A stretch of DNA of 6,463 bases from Desulfovibrio sp. UBA2564 (GTDB lineage Bacteria; Desulfobacterota; Desulfovibrionia; Desulfovibrionales; Desulfovibrionaceae), in contig DDLU01000120.1 of the NCBI GenBank assembly GCA_002340305.1, forward strand, positions 1-6,463, read 5' to 3'. A program made the position numbers and the translations under genes. A model generated the notes under the pieces. That model worked only from the letters and a program-made list of their open reading frames with translations, did not search any database and was not told the DNA's origin. Of this stretch, positions 1-5,439 are shown piece by piece. Positions within the stretch are counted from its first letter, which is position 1. Every line of letters starts with the position of its first letter.

Positions 1-553
1 TCGGAAAAATGCCAATCCCTCCGATAACATTCCCGGAGGAGTCACGCACAGCGTGGACAACGGCAAAAATCATAATTCCGCCGCCACTCTTTGAGGCTAA
101 AATGGTATCCTGAATATATAAATTTTTACCGGAAAGAACTTGCTTAACATACCCGCGCGAGGCTCTGTCAGCACCAGCCATATTTTTACCTTTTGCATTG
201 TAACCGGTAACAACTTTACCATCCTTATCAAAAATAAACGCCGCCCAGTATTTATCAGAAGACACCAGCAAAGATTTGAGTAAGCCGTCAATCGCACTAA
301 CGTCACCGGACAGTAAAGCTTCACGGGCCGGATCTCCTTTTGCGAGGACCTGTACCATATTAGTTGTCTGTTCGGTATAGAGCTGGAGATCCTTCACGGA
401 TCTGTCTACCATGCTCTCCATAGCATTTCTCTTTTCATTGAGGACAGTACTGTAAGTACTTCCGGAAACCCACCAAACTCCAAGAGATACTGTCAAAGCC
501 ACAAGAACAAAAATTAATGTAGCGACAACTGAATTTATGCTTTTGATCCTCAT
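1..553 (-). CDS. Methyl-accepting chemotaxis-type receptor, N-terminal part (Cache sensor), cut by window edge
   Basis: The reverse strand is open from ATG at 553 to the left edge, giving 184 codons with no stop. An AAGGA Shine-Dalgarno lies 5 bases before the ATG. Residues 1-5 are basic (MRIKS), about 8-29 form one transmembrane helix, about 33-70 are a polar helical segment, and about 95-184 look like an extracytoplasmic Cache fold. Cache-like elements are FIFDKDGKVVTGYN (106-119), ADRASRGYVKQVLSG (128-142) and the strand IMIFAVVHAVRD (160-171) followed by GNVIGGIGIF. In this family the Cache domain binds a small ligand in the periplasm and signals through HAMP and methyl-accepting domains to CheA. 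Those C-terminal domains lie outside the window, so a Cache-containing histidine kinase or cyclase remains possible. The ligand cannot be told. It is divergent from ettA across a 401-base spacer. Confidence 0.8.
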   Translation of the reverse strand, partial: MRIKSINSVVATLIFVLVALTVSLGVWWVSGSTYSTVLNEKRNAMESMVDRSVKDLQLYTEQTTNMVQVLAKGDPAREALLSGDVSAIDGLLKSLLVSSDKYWAAFIFDKDGKVVTGYNAKGKNMAGADRASRGYVKQVLSGKNLYIQDTILASKSGGGIMIFAVVHAVRDSSGNVIGGIGIFP

Positions 554-622
554 AACTATCCTTCCTACCAAATTAGATAAAACCATATACTACGTAAAAA
601 ACTCCGATTGCTCTTAACATAA

Positions 623-628
623 ATTATA
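623..628 (-). promoter_or_regulatory. Candidate -10 box for the chemoreceptor gene
   Basis: Reading the minus strand, a perfect TATAAT occurs here, which would give an untranslated leader of roughly 60 bases before the ATG at 553. The -35 region 17-18 bases further upstream (TCTAAA or TTCTAA) is a poor match. The 16-base inverted repeat at 654-669 sits just beyond that -35 position, where an activator or repressor could act. In an AT-rich spacer a TATAAT can easily arise by chance. Confidence 0.25.
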
Positions 629-653
629 TACAAAGAACAATTAGATTTAGAAA

Positions 654-669
654 CATGTCTCTAGACATG
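654..669. repeat. Perfect inverted repeat, possible operator
   Basis: CATGTCT and AGACATG are exact reverse complements separated by two bases (CT), giving a 16-base dyad in the divergent spacer. The size and symmetry suit a site for a dimeric helix-turn-helix regulator. Its place upstream of the candidate chemoreceptor -10 box fits a regulatory role. No regulator is encoded nearby to pair with it. Confidence 0.35.
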
Positions 670-705
670 AAAAAAACTTCTTATACACCCACACCCATCG
701 CTTTA

Positions 706-727
706 TTTCGGAAATTTTTTTCCGAAA
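706..727. repeat. 9-bp-stem inverted repeat with TTTT loop
   Basis: TTTCGGAAA (706-714) and TTTCCGAAA (719-727) are perfect reverse complements around a four-base T loop. No gene ends just before it on either strand, and no T run follows the stem on either side. It is therefore not a standard intrinsic terminator for a known gene. It could be an operator, or the end of an unseen short transcript. Confidence 0.4.
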
Positions 728-736
728 CAGAGCCGC

Positions 737-763
737 ATTTTTAAATACAACGCTTTTAAAAAT
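737..763. repeat. AT-rich inverted repeat with 9-base arms
   Basis: ATTTTTAAA (737-745) and TTTAAAAAT (755-763) are exact reverse complements separated by 9 bases. It lies 9 bases after the hairpin at 706-727. The arms are purely A/T, so chance formation is quite likely and a function is only a guess. Confidence 0.25.
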
Positions 764-823
764 TATAAGCCATCCCGGCAACCCATATTCAAACACATAT
801 GTACTAATATTTACCGCATTAAA

Positions 824-958
824 ATGATGAAAAAGCCTGCAACCAAGTTTAGAATAGATTTATATATCAGCAAGACAACGCCATTGCCTGATACGGCTTT
901 TTCTGCCAAAAGAGGAAAACGCAAAAGCGAATCAGCAACCAAAGAGGTAATAAAATGA
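824..958 (+). CDS. Possible 44-aa small ORF overlapping the ettA start
   Basis: A frame opens with two consecutive ATG codons (824 and 827) and runs 44 codons to a TGA at 956-958. That stop overlaps the ettA ATG as ATGA, a classic translational-coupling junction. The predicted peptide is strongly basic and hydrophilic: it begins MMKKPATKFRIDLYISK, has a KRGKRKSE stretch near residues 29-36, and contains no transmembrane segment. I do not recognise it. Against it: no clear Shine-Dalgarno precedes the ATG pair, and a 44-codon open frame is not rare in AT-rich DNA. It could be an upstream leader peptide tied to ettA translation, or simply leader sequence that happens to be open. Confidence 0.25.
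   Translation: MMKKPATKFRIDLYISKTTPLPDTAFSAKRGKRKSESATKEVIK
942..947 (+). promoter_or_regulatory. Ribosome binding site of ettA
   Basis: AAGAGG lies 7 bases before the ATG at 955 and supports that start. The next in-frame ATG is at codon 12, inside the conserved N-terminal strand of the ABC domain, and would be too late. Confidence 0.7.
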
Positions 959-2637
959 GCAACGAACCTGATAAGATCATATATTCAATGGTCCGGGTCA
1001 GTAAGTATTACGACAAAAAACCCATTCTTAAAGATATTTCCCTCTCATATTTCTACGGGGCAAAAATCGGTGTACTGGGCCTGAACGGCTCAGGTAAAAG
1101 TTCACTCCTGAAAATTCTTGCAGGTGTGGATGACAGCTTTGAAGGCCAAACCCATATTTCTCCCGGCTTCACTATCGGCTACCTTGAGCAGGAACCGCTG
1201 GTTGATGAAACCCGTACTGTCCGCGAAGTAGTTGAAGAAGGTGCTGCTGATGTTGTGGCCCTTGTAAATGAATTCAACGAAATTAACGCCCGGTTCGCCG
1301 ACCCCATGGAACCTGAAGAAATGGACGCTCTTCTTGAGCGTCAGGCCAAGGTTCAGGAAAAAATGGACCACTGCGGAGCGTGGGACCTCGAGTCCCGCCT
1401 TGAGATGGCCATGGATGCCCTGCGCTGCCCTCCCGGTGACACTCCGGTTTCCGTAATCTCCGGTGGTGAAAAACGCCGCGTTGCCCTTTGCCGCCTTCTC
1501 CTTCAGGAGCCGGACATCCTGCTTCTTGACGAACCTACCAACCACCTTGATGCAGAATCCGTTGCATGGCTGGAAAGACACCTCCAGAACTACGCTGGAA
1601 CCATTATCGCAGTAACTCACGACCGTTACTTCCTCGATAATGTTGCAGGTTGGATTCTGGAACTGGACCGTGGTAGAGGCATCCCCTGGAAAGGTAACTA
1701 CTCTTCCTGGCTGGAACAGAAAGAAAAACGTCTGGCAAACGAAGCCAAATCTGATGAAAAACGCCGCAAGACCCTAGCACGCGAATTGGAATGGATTCGC
1801 ATGTCTCCCAAAGGCAGACGCTCCAAAAGCAAGGCCCGTATCAGCGCATACGAATCCCTTGCCAACCAGCAGAGCGATGAATATTCACGCGATCTCGAAC
1901 TTTACATCCCGCCGGGACCGCGCCTTGGTAAACAGGTTATCGAACTGAAAGGCGTACACAAGCAGGCCGGTGACAAGCTGCTGCTTGAAAATACCAGCTT
2001 CATGATCCCTGCCGGGGCAATTGTCGGTATCATCGGCCCTAACGGTGCCGGTAAAACCACCATGTTCAAAATGATCAGCGGACAGGAACAGCCCGATCAA
2101 GGTGAAGTTGTCATCGGTGAAACCGTTCAGGTTACTCACGTTGACCAGCACCGCGATGCCCTTGACCCGGAAAAATCCGTTTATGACGTTATTTCCGGCG
2201 GCAACGAGTTCGTCAAACTCGGCGACCGTGAAATCAATGCCCGCGCATACGTCGGTAAGTTCAACCTGACCGGTTCCGAACAGCAGAAAAAATGTAAGGT
2301 TCTGTCCGGTGGTGAGCGTAACCGTGTACACCTCGCGCTCATGCTGCAGGAAGGTGGTAACGTGCTGCTCCTTGACGAACCGACCAACGACCTTGACGTT
2401 AACACCATGCGTGCCCTTGAAGAAGGCTTGAACAACTTCGGTGGCTGCGTTCTGGTTATTTCTCATGACCGCTGGTTCCTCGACCGTATCGCAACCCACA
2501 TCCTCGCATTCGAGGGTGACTCTTCAGTCTACTACTACGAAGGTTCATACTCCGAGTACGAAGAGGACCGCAAAAAGAGACTGGGCAAAGACGCAGACCA
2601 GCCTCACCGCATCAAATACAGGAAACTCACCAGATAA
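955..2637 (+). CDS. ettA: Energy-dependent translational throttle protein EttA (ABC-F ATPase)
   Basis: The 560-aa protein closely matches the length and sequence pattern of E. coli EttA (about 555 aa). It has two ABC ATPase domains and no membrane segments. Domain 1 carries Walker A GLNGSGKSS (42-50), signature SGGEK (169-173), Walker B with D192/E193, and switch His222. Domain 2 carries Walker A GPNGAGKTT (361-369), signature SGGER (451-455), D474/E475 and His504. Between Walker A and the signature of domain 1, about residues 90-140 form the acidic 'arm' typical of EttA. The charged linker around 241-320 is the tRNA-interaction segment, and the C-terminus HRIKYRKLTR is also EttA-like. EttA binds the ribosomal E site and gates the first peptide bond according to ATP/ADP level. 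All catalytic residues are present. It is transcribed alone here, divergent from the chemoreceptor, and ends at the shared hairpin terminator. Confidence 0.96.
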   Translation: MSNEPDKIIYSMVRVSKYYDKKPILKDISLSYFYGAKIGVLGLNGSGKSSLLKILAGVDDSFEGQTHISPGFTIGYLEQEPLVDETRTVREVVEEGAADVVALVNEFNEINARFADPMEPEEMDALLERQAKVQEKMDHCGAWDLESRLEMAMDALRCPPGDTPVSVISGGEKRRVALCRLLLQEPDILLLDEPTNHLDAESVAWLERHLQNYAGTIIAVTHDRYFLDNVAGWILELDRGRGIPWKGNYSSWLEQKEKRLANEAKSDEKRRKTLARELEWIRMSPKGRRSKSKARISAYESLANQQSDEYSRDLELYIPPGPRLGKQVIELKGVHKQAGDKLLLENTSFMIPAGAIVGIIGPNGAGKTTMFKMISGQEQPDQGEVVIGETVQVTHVDQHRDALDPEKSVYDVISGGNEFVKLGDREINARAYVGKFNLTGSEQQKKCKVLSGGERNRVHLALMLQEGGNVLLLDEPTNDLDVNTMRALEEGLNNFGGCVLVISHDRWFLDRIATHILAFEGDSSVYYYEGSYSEYEEDRKKRLGKDADQPHRIKYRKLTR

Positions 2638-2639
2638 AT

Positions 2640-2676
2640 AATAAGGGGAAGAAAGTTAACCTTTCTTCCCCTTATT
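2640..2676. terminator. Bidirectional hairpin terminator between ettA and the diguanylate cyclase gene
   Basis: Arms at 2640-2655 and 2661-2676 are perfect 16-bp reverse complements (core AAGGGGAAGAAAG) around a five-base loop TTAAC. The hairpin fills nearly the whole 38-base gap between two convergent stop codons: ettA TAA ends at 2637 and the cyclase TAA occupies 2678-2676. The last base of the right arm is the last base of the cyclase gene. The flanks are T-rich but interrupted on both strands (TTATTTAAT on plus, TTATTATTTAT on minus), so termination probably relies on the long stable stem. Confidence 0.85.
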
Positions 2677-3827
2677 TAATCCGCGTAAATTCCGTTCTTA
2701 TATATTCGGTCTACCACCGTATACGGGGTCGGACAGACAAGATTCCGTCCGCCTTTCTTAGCTGCATAAAGCTGCTCGTCAGCATCCTTAATCAAGCTTT
2801 TAAATGTTTCATGATCCTTAAGTTCTGCCACACCGATACTGACCGAAACAGCTAAATACGCACCATCAACATCGAACATTCTTTCAACAACGCGCTGGCG
2901 TAACCTCTCGGCAACCCTAATGGCATCATGCAGGCTGGAATAAGGCAGAACCACTCCGAATTCCTCACCGCCAATGCGGCCCATATAATCGACCTCACGC
3001 AAAACCCCTACACAACGTCTGGTCACTTCTTTTAGAACAATATCCCCTACATGATGACCGTATTCATCATTAACCCTCTTGAAATGATCTACATCCATTA
3101 CAAGGACAGCAAGCTTATTCTCAAATCGGCAAGCCGACCGGAATAAACAGTTTCCGGCCTCCAGAAATTTGCGCCTGCTACAAACTCCGGTCAGCTCATC
3201 GAAAGCAACCATACGTTTTAAATCTTCCATTGCCGCATATTCCCTGTGCAGCGATCTTCCGAAAGTATAAAGAAAAAATCCCCCAAAAATGTTAGCCAGC
3301 AAAATATAAATTGCCGAATTAACAAAAGTACCGGAGGCAACAGGCACCACACTGGACAACGCATAAAGATAAACTACCGAACCGGAAAGAGCAGCAAAAA
3401 ATGGCGGTAATATCCGGGGTGTGAGCAGAATATAGTATGCCAGAACAATAAACACAGTTGTCGGCACGCTCAACGAACCGATAGCTGCAAATTTGACCGA
3501 CAGCTTGACTGATTCTGATACCAGAACCAGAAACATGCATATGGCCATCAAGGCATACTGGGTGCCTAGACTTACCCGGTTACGCAAGAGCACTATAAAT
3601 GCAGCGGCACCCGATAGGCAGGTCAGAATCCTTCCTAGCAAAATAGTATGGAATTCAGACCCGGAACCGAGATCCACGTAATCAATATAAGCACCTGCAA
3701 GATATGTAACTATCGTGACAAAATATAAAAAAAGAAGCCTGAACCTAACTGAAGGCCATTTCGCTTTTTGAAATGATCTTTCAAGTGCAGGGTCCTTAAA
3801 CTTCCCCAAGAAATTAAGTTTATCCAC
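2676..3827 (-). CDS. Membrane-bound diguanylate cyclase (six-helix N-terminal region plus GGDEF domain)
   Basis: The protein is 383 aa from the GTG at 3827. Hydrophobic stretches at about 29-49, 62-81, 88-106, 111-135, 141-160 and 168-190 predict six membrane helices with short loops. This is a MASE-like sensor region that I cannot assign to a named family. A short helical linker (about 194-206) leads to a GGDEF domain starting at VAFDELTG. Active-site features are intact: metal-binding Asp245 in MDVDHFKRVND and the GGEEF loop at 286-290. The inhibitory I-site RxxD (REVD, 277-280) sits five residues before GGEEF, as in PleD. The enzyme should make cyclic di-GMP from two GTP at the inner face of the membrane, with product feedback inhibition. 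No EAL or PAS domain is present. An upstream in-frame GTG at 3839 would add four residues but lacks a Shine-Dalgarno. The gene lies 149 bases after the unknown gene at 3977. Confidence 0.93.
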   Translation of the reverse strand: MDKLNFLGKFKDPALERSFQKAKWPSVRFRLLFLYFVTIVTYLAGAYIDYVDLGSGSEFHTILLGRILTCLSGAAAFIVLLRNRVSLGTQYALMAICMFLVLVSESVKLSVKFAAIGSLSVPTTVFIVLAYYILLTPRILPPFFAALSGSVVYLYALSSVVPVASGTFVNSAIYILLANIFGGFFLYTFGRSLHREYAAMEDLKRMVAFDELTGVCSRRKFLEAGNCLFRSACRFENKLAVLVMDVDHFKRVNDEYGHHVGDIVLKEVTRRCVGVLREVDYMGRIGGEEFGVVLPYSSLHDAIRVAERLRQRVVERMFDVDGAYLAVSVSIGVAELKDHETFKSLIKDADEQLYAAKKGGRNLVCPTPYTVVDRIYKNGIYAD

Positions 3828-3830
3828 GTT

Positions 3831-3837
3831 TCCCCCC
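3831..3837 (-). promoter_or_regulatory. Ribosome binding site deciding between two GTG starts of the cyclase gene
   Basis: On the minus strand, GGGGGGA lies 3 bases before the GTG at 3827-3825. The alternative GTG at 3839-3837 is preceded by TCATATTTAC, which has no purine-rich stretch. This favours the inner start. No ATG is available nearby; the next candidates fall inside the conserved reading frame. The G run is only a partial match to the anti-Shine-Dalgarno, so the choice is not certain. Confidence 0.45.
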
Positions 3838-3855
3838 ACGTAAATATGAGCGGGA

Positions 3856-3884
3856 GATGTAACTATGAAAAAGTCTTAAGTCAA
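3856..3884 (-). promoter_or_regulatory. Candidate promoter of the cyclase gene
   Basis: Reading the minus strand, TTGACT (3884-3879) is a good -35 box, followed 17 bases later by TACATC (3861-3856), a weak -10 box with 3 of 6 matches. Transcription would start near 3849, about 20 bases before the inner GTG at 3827 but only about 10 before the outer one, which again favours the inner start. The rest of the 3840-3976 spacer shows only weak structure, such as a 4-bp stem AAGC/GCTT near 3941-3955 (minus-strand) followed by T-rich sequence. Confidence 0.3.
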
Positions 3885-3976
3885 GGGGCAGCAACCATAC
3901 CCCATACAAAGAAGAATGTATTCTATAAAAACATACAAGCAACGCTTCGGGACAATATACTTATAAAATAATACAA

Positions 3977-4597
3977 CTATTTTTGAATCAAATCGACAAA
4001 CAAACCATTTTTTATAGAGAAAAGAATTTCCTTATTTTCTAATTTTGCATAAGAAATTTGCGATGACCATTCTTCAATAATATCATTCCCTTGAATTTCA
4101 TATCTTTCACATTTCCATTGATAGCGGGAAACAGATTTCATTTTATTAAAATATTTTCCTAGCGAGGGGTCGCAGGCTTGCGGCAAACCGCAGCAGGCTC
4201 GCCACAAAGAAAGGCTTCCAGCCACAATTCTCCAATCAAGCTCTGGAGGAATTTCAGACGGCTGCTCTGCCGCCTGCATTGGGAAATATTCTTTTCCCGC
4301 TTCATAAAAAATACGCTCAATTTTTTTATCGCCATCAAACTGCAAGTAGGTAGTTCCCAACTTAAAAGGCGAAACATATCCAAAATAGACAGACTGAAAA
4401 CATCCACCGTCAAATTCAAAATCCAATACCAATTGTGGAATATGCCCTCTTTCCTGTTCAAGCTCCATACCTAAGAAAGAAAGAGCTCCAAAATCGGAAG
4501 GTACGGATATATCCGCAACGCCCCCCTGCGGATCAAGCAATATGGATAAAAAATACAGGGAAGGTTTCTCTAAACTGAATGTTGAAATATTAGTCAT
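3977..4597 (-). CDS. Uncharacterised 206-aa protein, translationally coupled to the solute-binding protein gene
   Basis: I do not recognise this protein. From the ATG at 4597 it has 206 residues, no signal peptide and no membrane helix, so it is probably cytoplasmic. It alternates short hydrophobic and charged stretches (PQLVLDFEFDGG, FQSVYFGYVSPF, KKIERIFYEAGKEYF), suggesting a beta-rich fold. It has many aromatic residues and five cysteines (about 66, 135, 136, 142, 163). The cluster ACCGLPQAC at 134-142 could bind metal or form disulfides, but no known motif fits. The ATG overlaps the stop of the upstream binding-protein gene by 8 bases (ATGACTAA), implying coupled translation. An in-frame GTG at 4606, four bases after GGGAG, is a credible alternative adding three residues. 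An open frame continues to a GTG at 4621. The protein-like composition and coupling make it a real gene, but its function is unknown. Confidence 0.75.
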   Translation of the reverse strand: MTNISTFSLEKPSLYFLSILLDPQGGVADISVPSDFGALSFLGMELEQERGHIPQLVLDFEFDGGCFQSVYFGYVSPFKLGTTYLQFDGDKKIERIFYEAGKEYFPMQAAEQPSEIPPELDWRIVAGSLSLWRACCGLPQACDPSLGKYFNKMKSVSRYQWKCERYEIQGNDIIEEWSSQISYAKLENKEILFSIKNGLFVDLIQK

Positions 4598-5345
4598 GGT
4601 ATTCACAATTCTCCCTGACACCTATTTTTCGCAATCCATCGTTCAAAACACGGACATAAAAGCTACCCCGCCCGCTTCTTTTGAATGCGACAAAAAGTTC
4701 ATTCACTCCAAAAGCACGAGGTTCAATCTGCAATCTATCGATATATTTACCTATATTATTATCAGTAGCAGCCAGATAACCGTAAACCATAGGATCAACA
4801 ACAGCACAATCAACCCGGCCTTTGATCACTTTCATTATATTGCTTTTATCTGTGGGAGCCAGATCGGCAGTAATTGTTCCGTTGGCTACAGCTTCATCCA
4901 GTTCAGGGGTATTTGCATACCCAGCCACAAATCCAACCCGCAAACCGGCAAGATCGTCAACTGTATTCCAGCTAACCGGTGATTCTCTGCGTTCCAGAAG
5001 GCTGACTGGACTGCAACTGTAGCAGTTCGACAAAATGTATTTTTTAGCCCTTTCATGGGAATAATATGCCGGGAAATATCCGATAACAGACTGTGCATTA
5101 TCCGCCATGAGCATTGTTCTTTTCCAAGGCCGGAAAAGAATTTTTAATTTATAGCCCATGACGGCAAAAGCTTTACGGATAATTTTGGCATTGGAACCGT
5201 TCTCCGGCAAATGCTCTCCCGCGTAGGGAGGCCATTCAAGAGAGCTTAGATAGACGACATGGCCTTCGGCGCGTGCACTACCAACACTGATCCCCAGTAA
5301 AAGCAGTATTGTTAGTAATAATATCTTGAAGCGACCGAAAAGCAT
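4590..5345 (-). CDS. Periplasmic solute-binding protein, family 3 (amino-acid type), no transporter genes nearby
   Basis: This is a 251-aa exported protein. Residues 1-26 form a Sec signal peptide: basic MLFGRFK, hydrophobic ILLLTILLLLGIS, then SARA before cleavage at about A26/E27. The mature part follows the SBP_bac_3 pattern: VVYLSSLEWPPYAGE near the start, then GYFPAYYSHERAKKYILS (89-106). There Arg99 matches the arginine that holds the ligand carboxylate in HisJ-like proteins. The hinge and second lobe begin at DLAGLRVGFVAGY (131-143), and VIKGRVDCAVVD (173-184) closes the cleft. Cysteines 108 and 111 could pair. GGAG lies 7 bases before the ATG. No permease or ATPase gene is in the window, so it may serve a distant transporter or act as a sensing protein; the ligand is unknown. 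The next gene starts inside its last codons. Confidence 0.88.
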   Translation of the reverse strand: MLFGRFKILLLTILLLLGISVGSARAEGHVVYLSSLEWPPYAGEHLPENGSNAKIIRKAFAVMGYKLKILFRPWKRTMLMADNAQSVIGYFPAYYSHERAKKYILSNCYSCSPVSLLERRESPVSWNTVDDLAGLRVGFVAGYANTPELDEAVANGTITADLAPTDKSNIMKVIKGRVDCAVVDPMVYGYLAATDNNIGKYIDRLQIEPRAFGVNELFVAFKRSGRGSFYVRVLNDGLRKIGVRENCEYHD

Positions 5346-5360
5346 TAAAGAACTCCAATT

Positions 5361-5439
5361 TTAATTTACATAAATATGTACTCTTTCAGCAGCTTGGGCA
5401 AGTGCAAACAGAAAAAAGAGAAATGCGATACTTATGCAT
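5361..5439 (-). pseudogene. Frameshifted signal-peptide remnant between pdxA and the binding-protein gene
   Basis: The minus strand from 5429 to the stop at 5361 encodes a near-ideal secretion signal: AFLFFLFALAQA, then AERVHIYVN and TAA. It has no start codon in its own frame. One base out of frame lies ATG CAT AAG TAT (MHKY, from 5439), whose ATG overlaps the pdxA stop as ATGCATAA. The same 8-base junction (ATGACTAA) joins the next two genes. Joining the two frames with a single-base shift gives a basic start, hydrophobic core, an AxA-type site and mature sequence AERVHIYV. That resembles AEGHVVYL of the intact binding protein downstream. I infer a broken 5' end of an exported protein, perhaps a former tandem copy. 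Only about 26 codons remain, and T-rich DNA readily encodes hydrophobic residues, so chance is possible. Confidence 0.35.
5367..5380. repeat. 14-base dyad upstream of the binding-protein gene
   Basis: TACATA and TATGTA are exact reverse complements around AA, ending 21 bases before the ATG at 5345. It could be an operator for the binding-protein gene, or just part of the coding remnant that overlaps it. A weak minus-strand promoter overlaps it: TTGCCC at 5401-5396, then CATATT at 5378-5373 with 17-base spacing, 4 of 6 matches in each box. Confidence 0.25.

Larger units (their letters stand above)
554..954. other. 401-base AT-rich divergent spacer between chemoreceptor and ettA
   Basis: No long gene fits here. 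The spacer should carry the promoters of both divergent genes. Visible structure: a minus-strand TATAAT at 623-628, a 7-bp-arm inverted repeat at 654-669, a 9-bp-stem hairpin at 706-727, a 9-bp-arm AT-rich inverted repeat at 737-763, an 8-bp palindrome ACATATGT at 795-802, and a direct repeat AATTAGAT at 571-578 and 639-646. The last 131 bases are also open as a 44-codon frame. I find no good plus-strand -35/-10 pair for ettA. TAGAAT at 850-855 and TATATA at 861-866 lack a matching -35 box. Confidence 0.6.

Noticed and set aside
97..324. 75-codon minus-strand frame near the left edge
   Set aside because: It is an out-of-frame shadow of the chemoreceptor fragment, whose own frame is open from 553 to 1 with a good start and Cache-like sequence.
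886..902. GCC-GGC stem followed by TTTTT, terminator-like
   Set aside because: The stem is only 3 bp and it lies within the ettA leader, so termination there is unlikely.
1102..2499. Long minus-strand open frames (172 and 204 codons) inside ettA
   Set aside because: They are antisense shadows of a highly conserved ABC-F gene. They have no family resemblance and no ribosome binding site.
4542..4982. 146-codon plus-strand frame across the binding-protein and unknown genes
   Set aside because: It is antisense to two coupled minus-strand genes, and its translation shows no domain features or plausible start signal.
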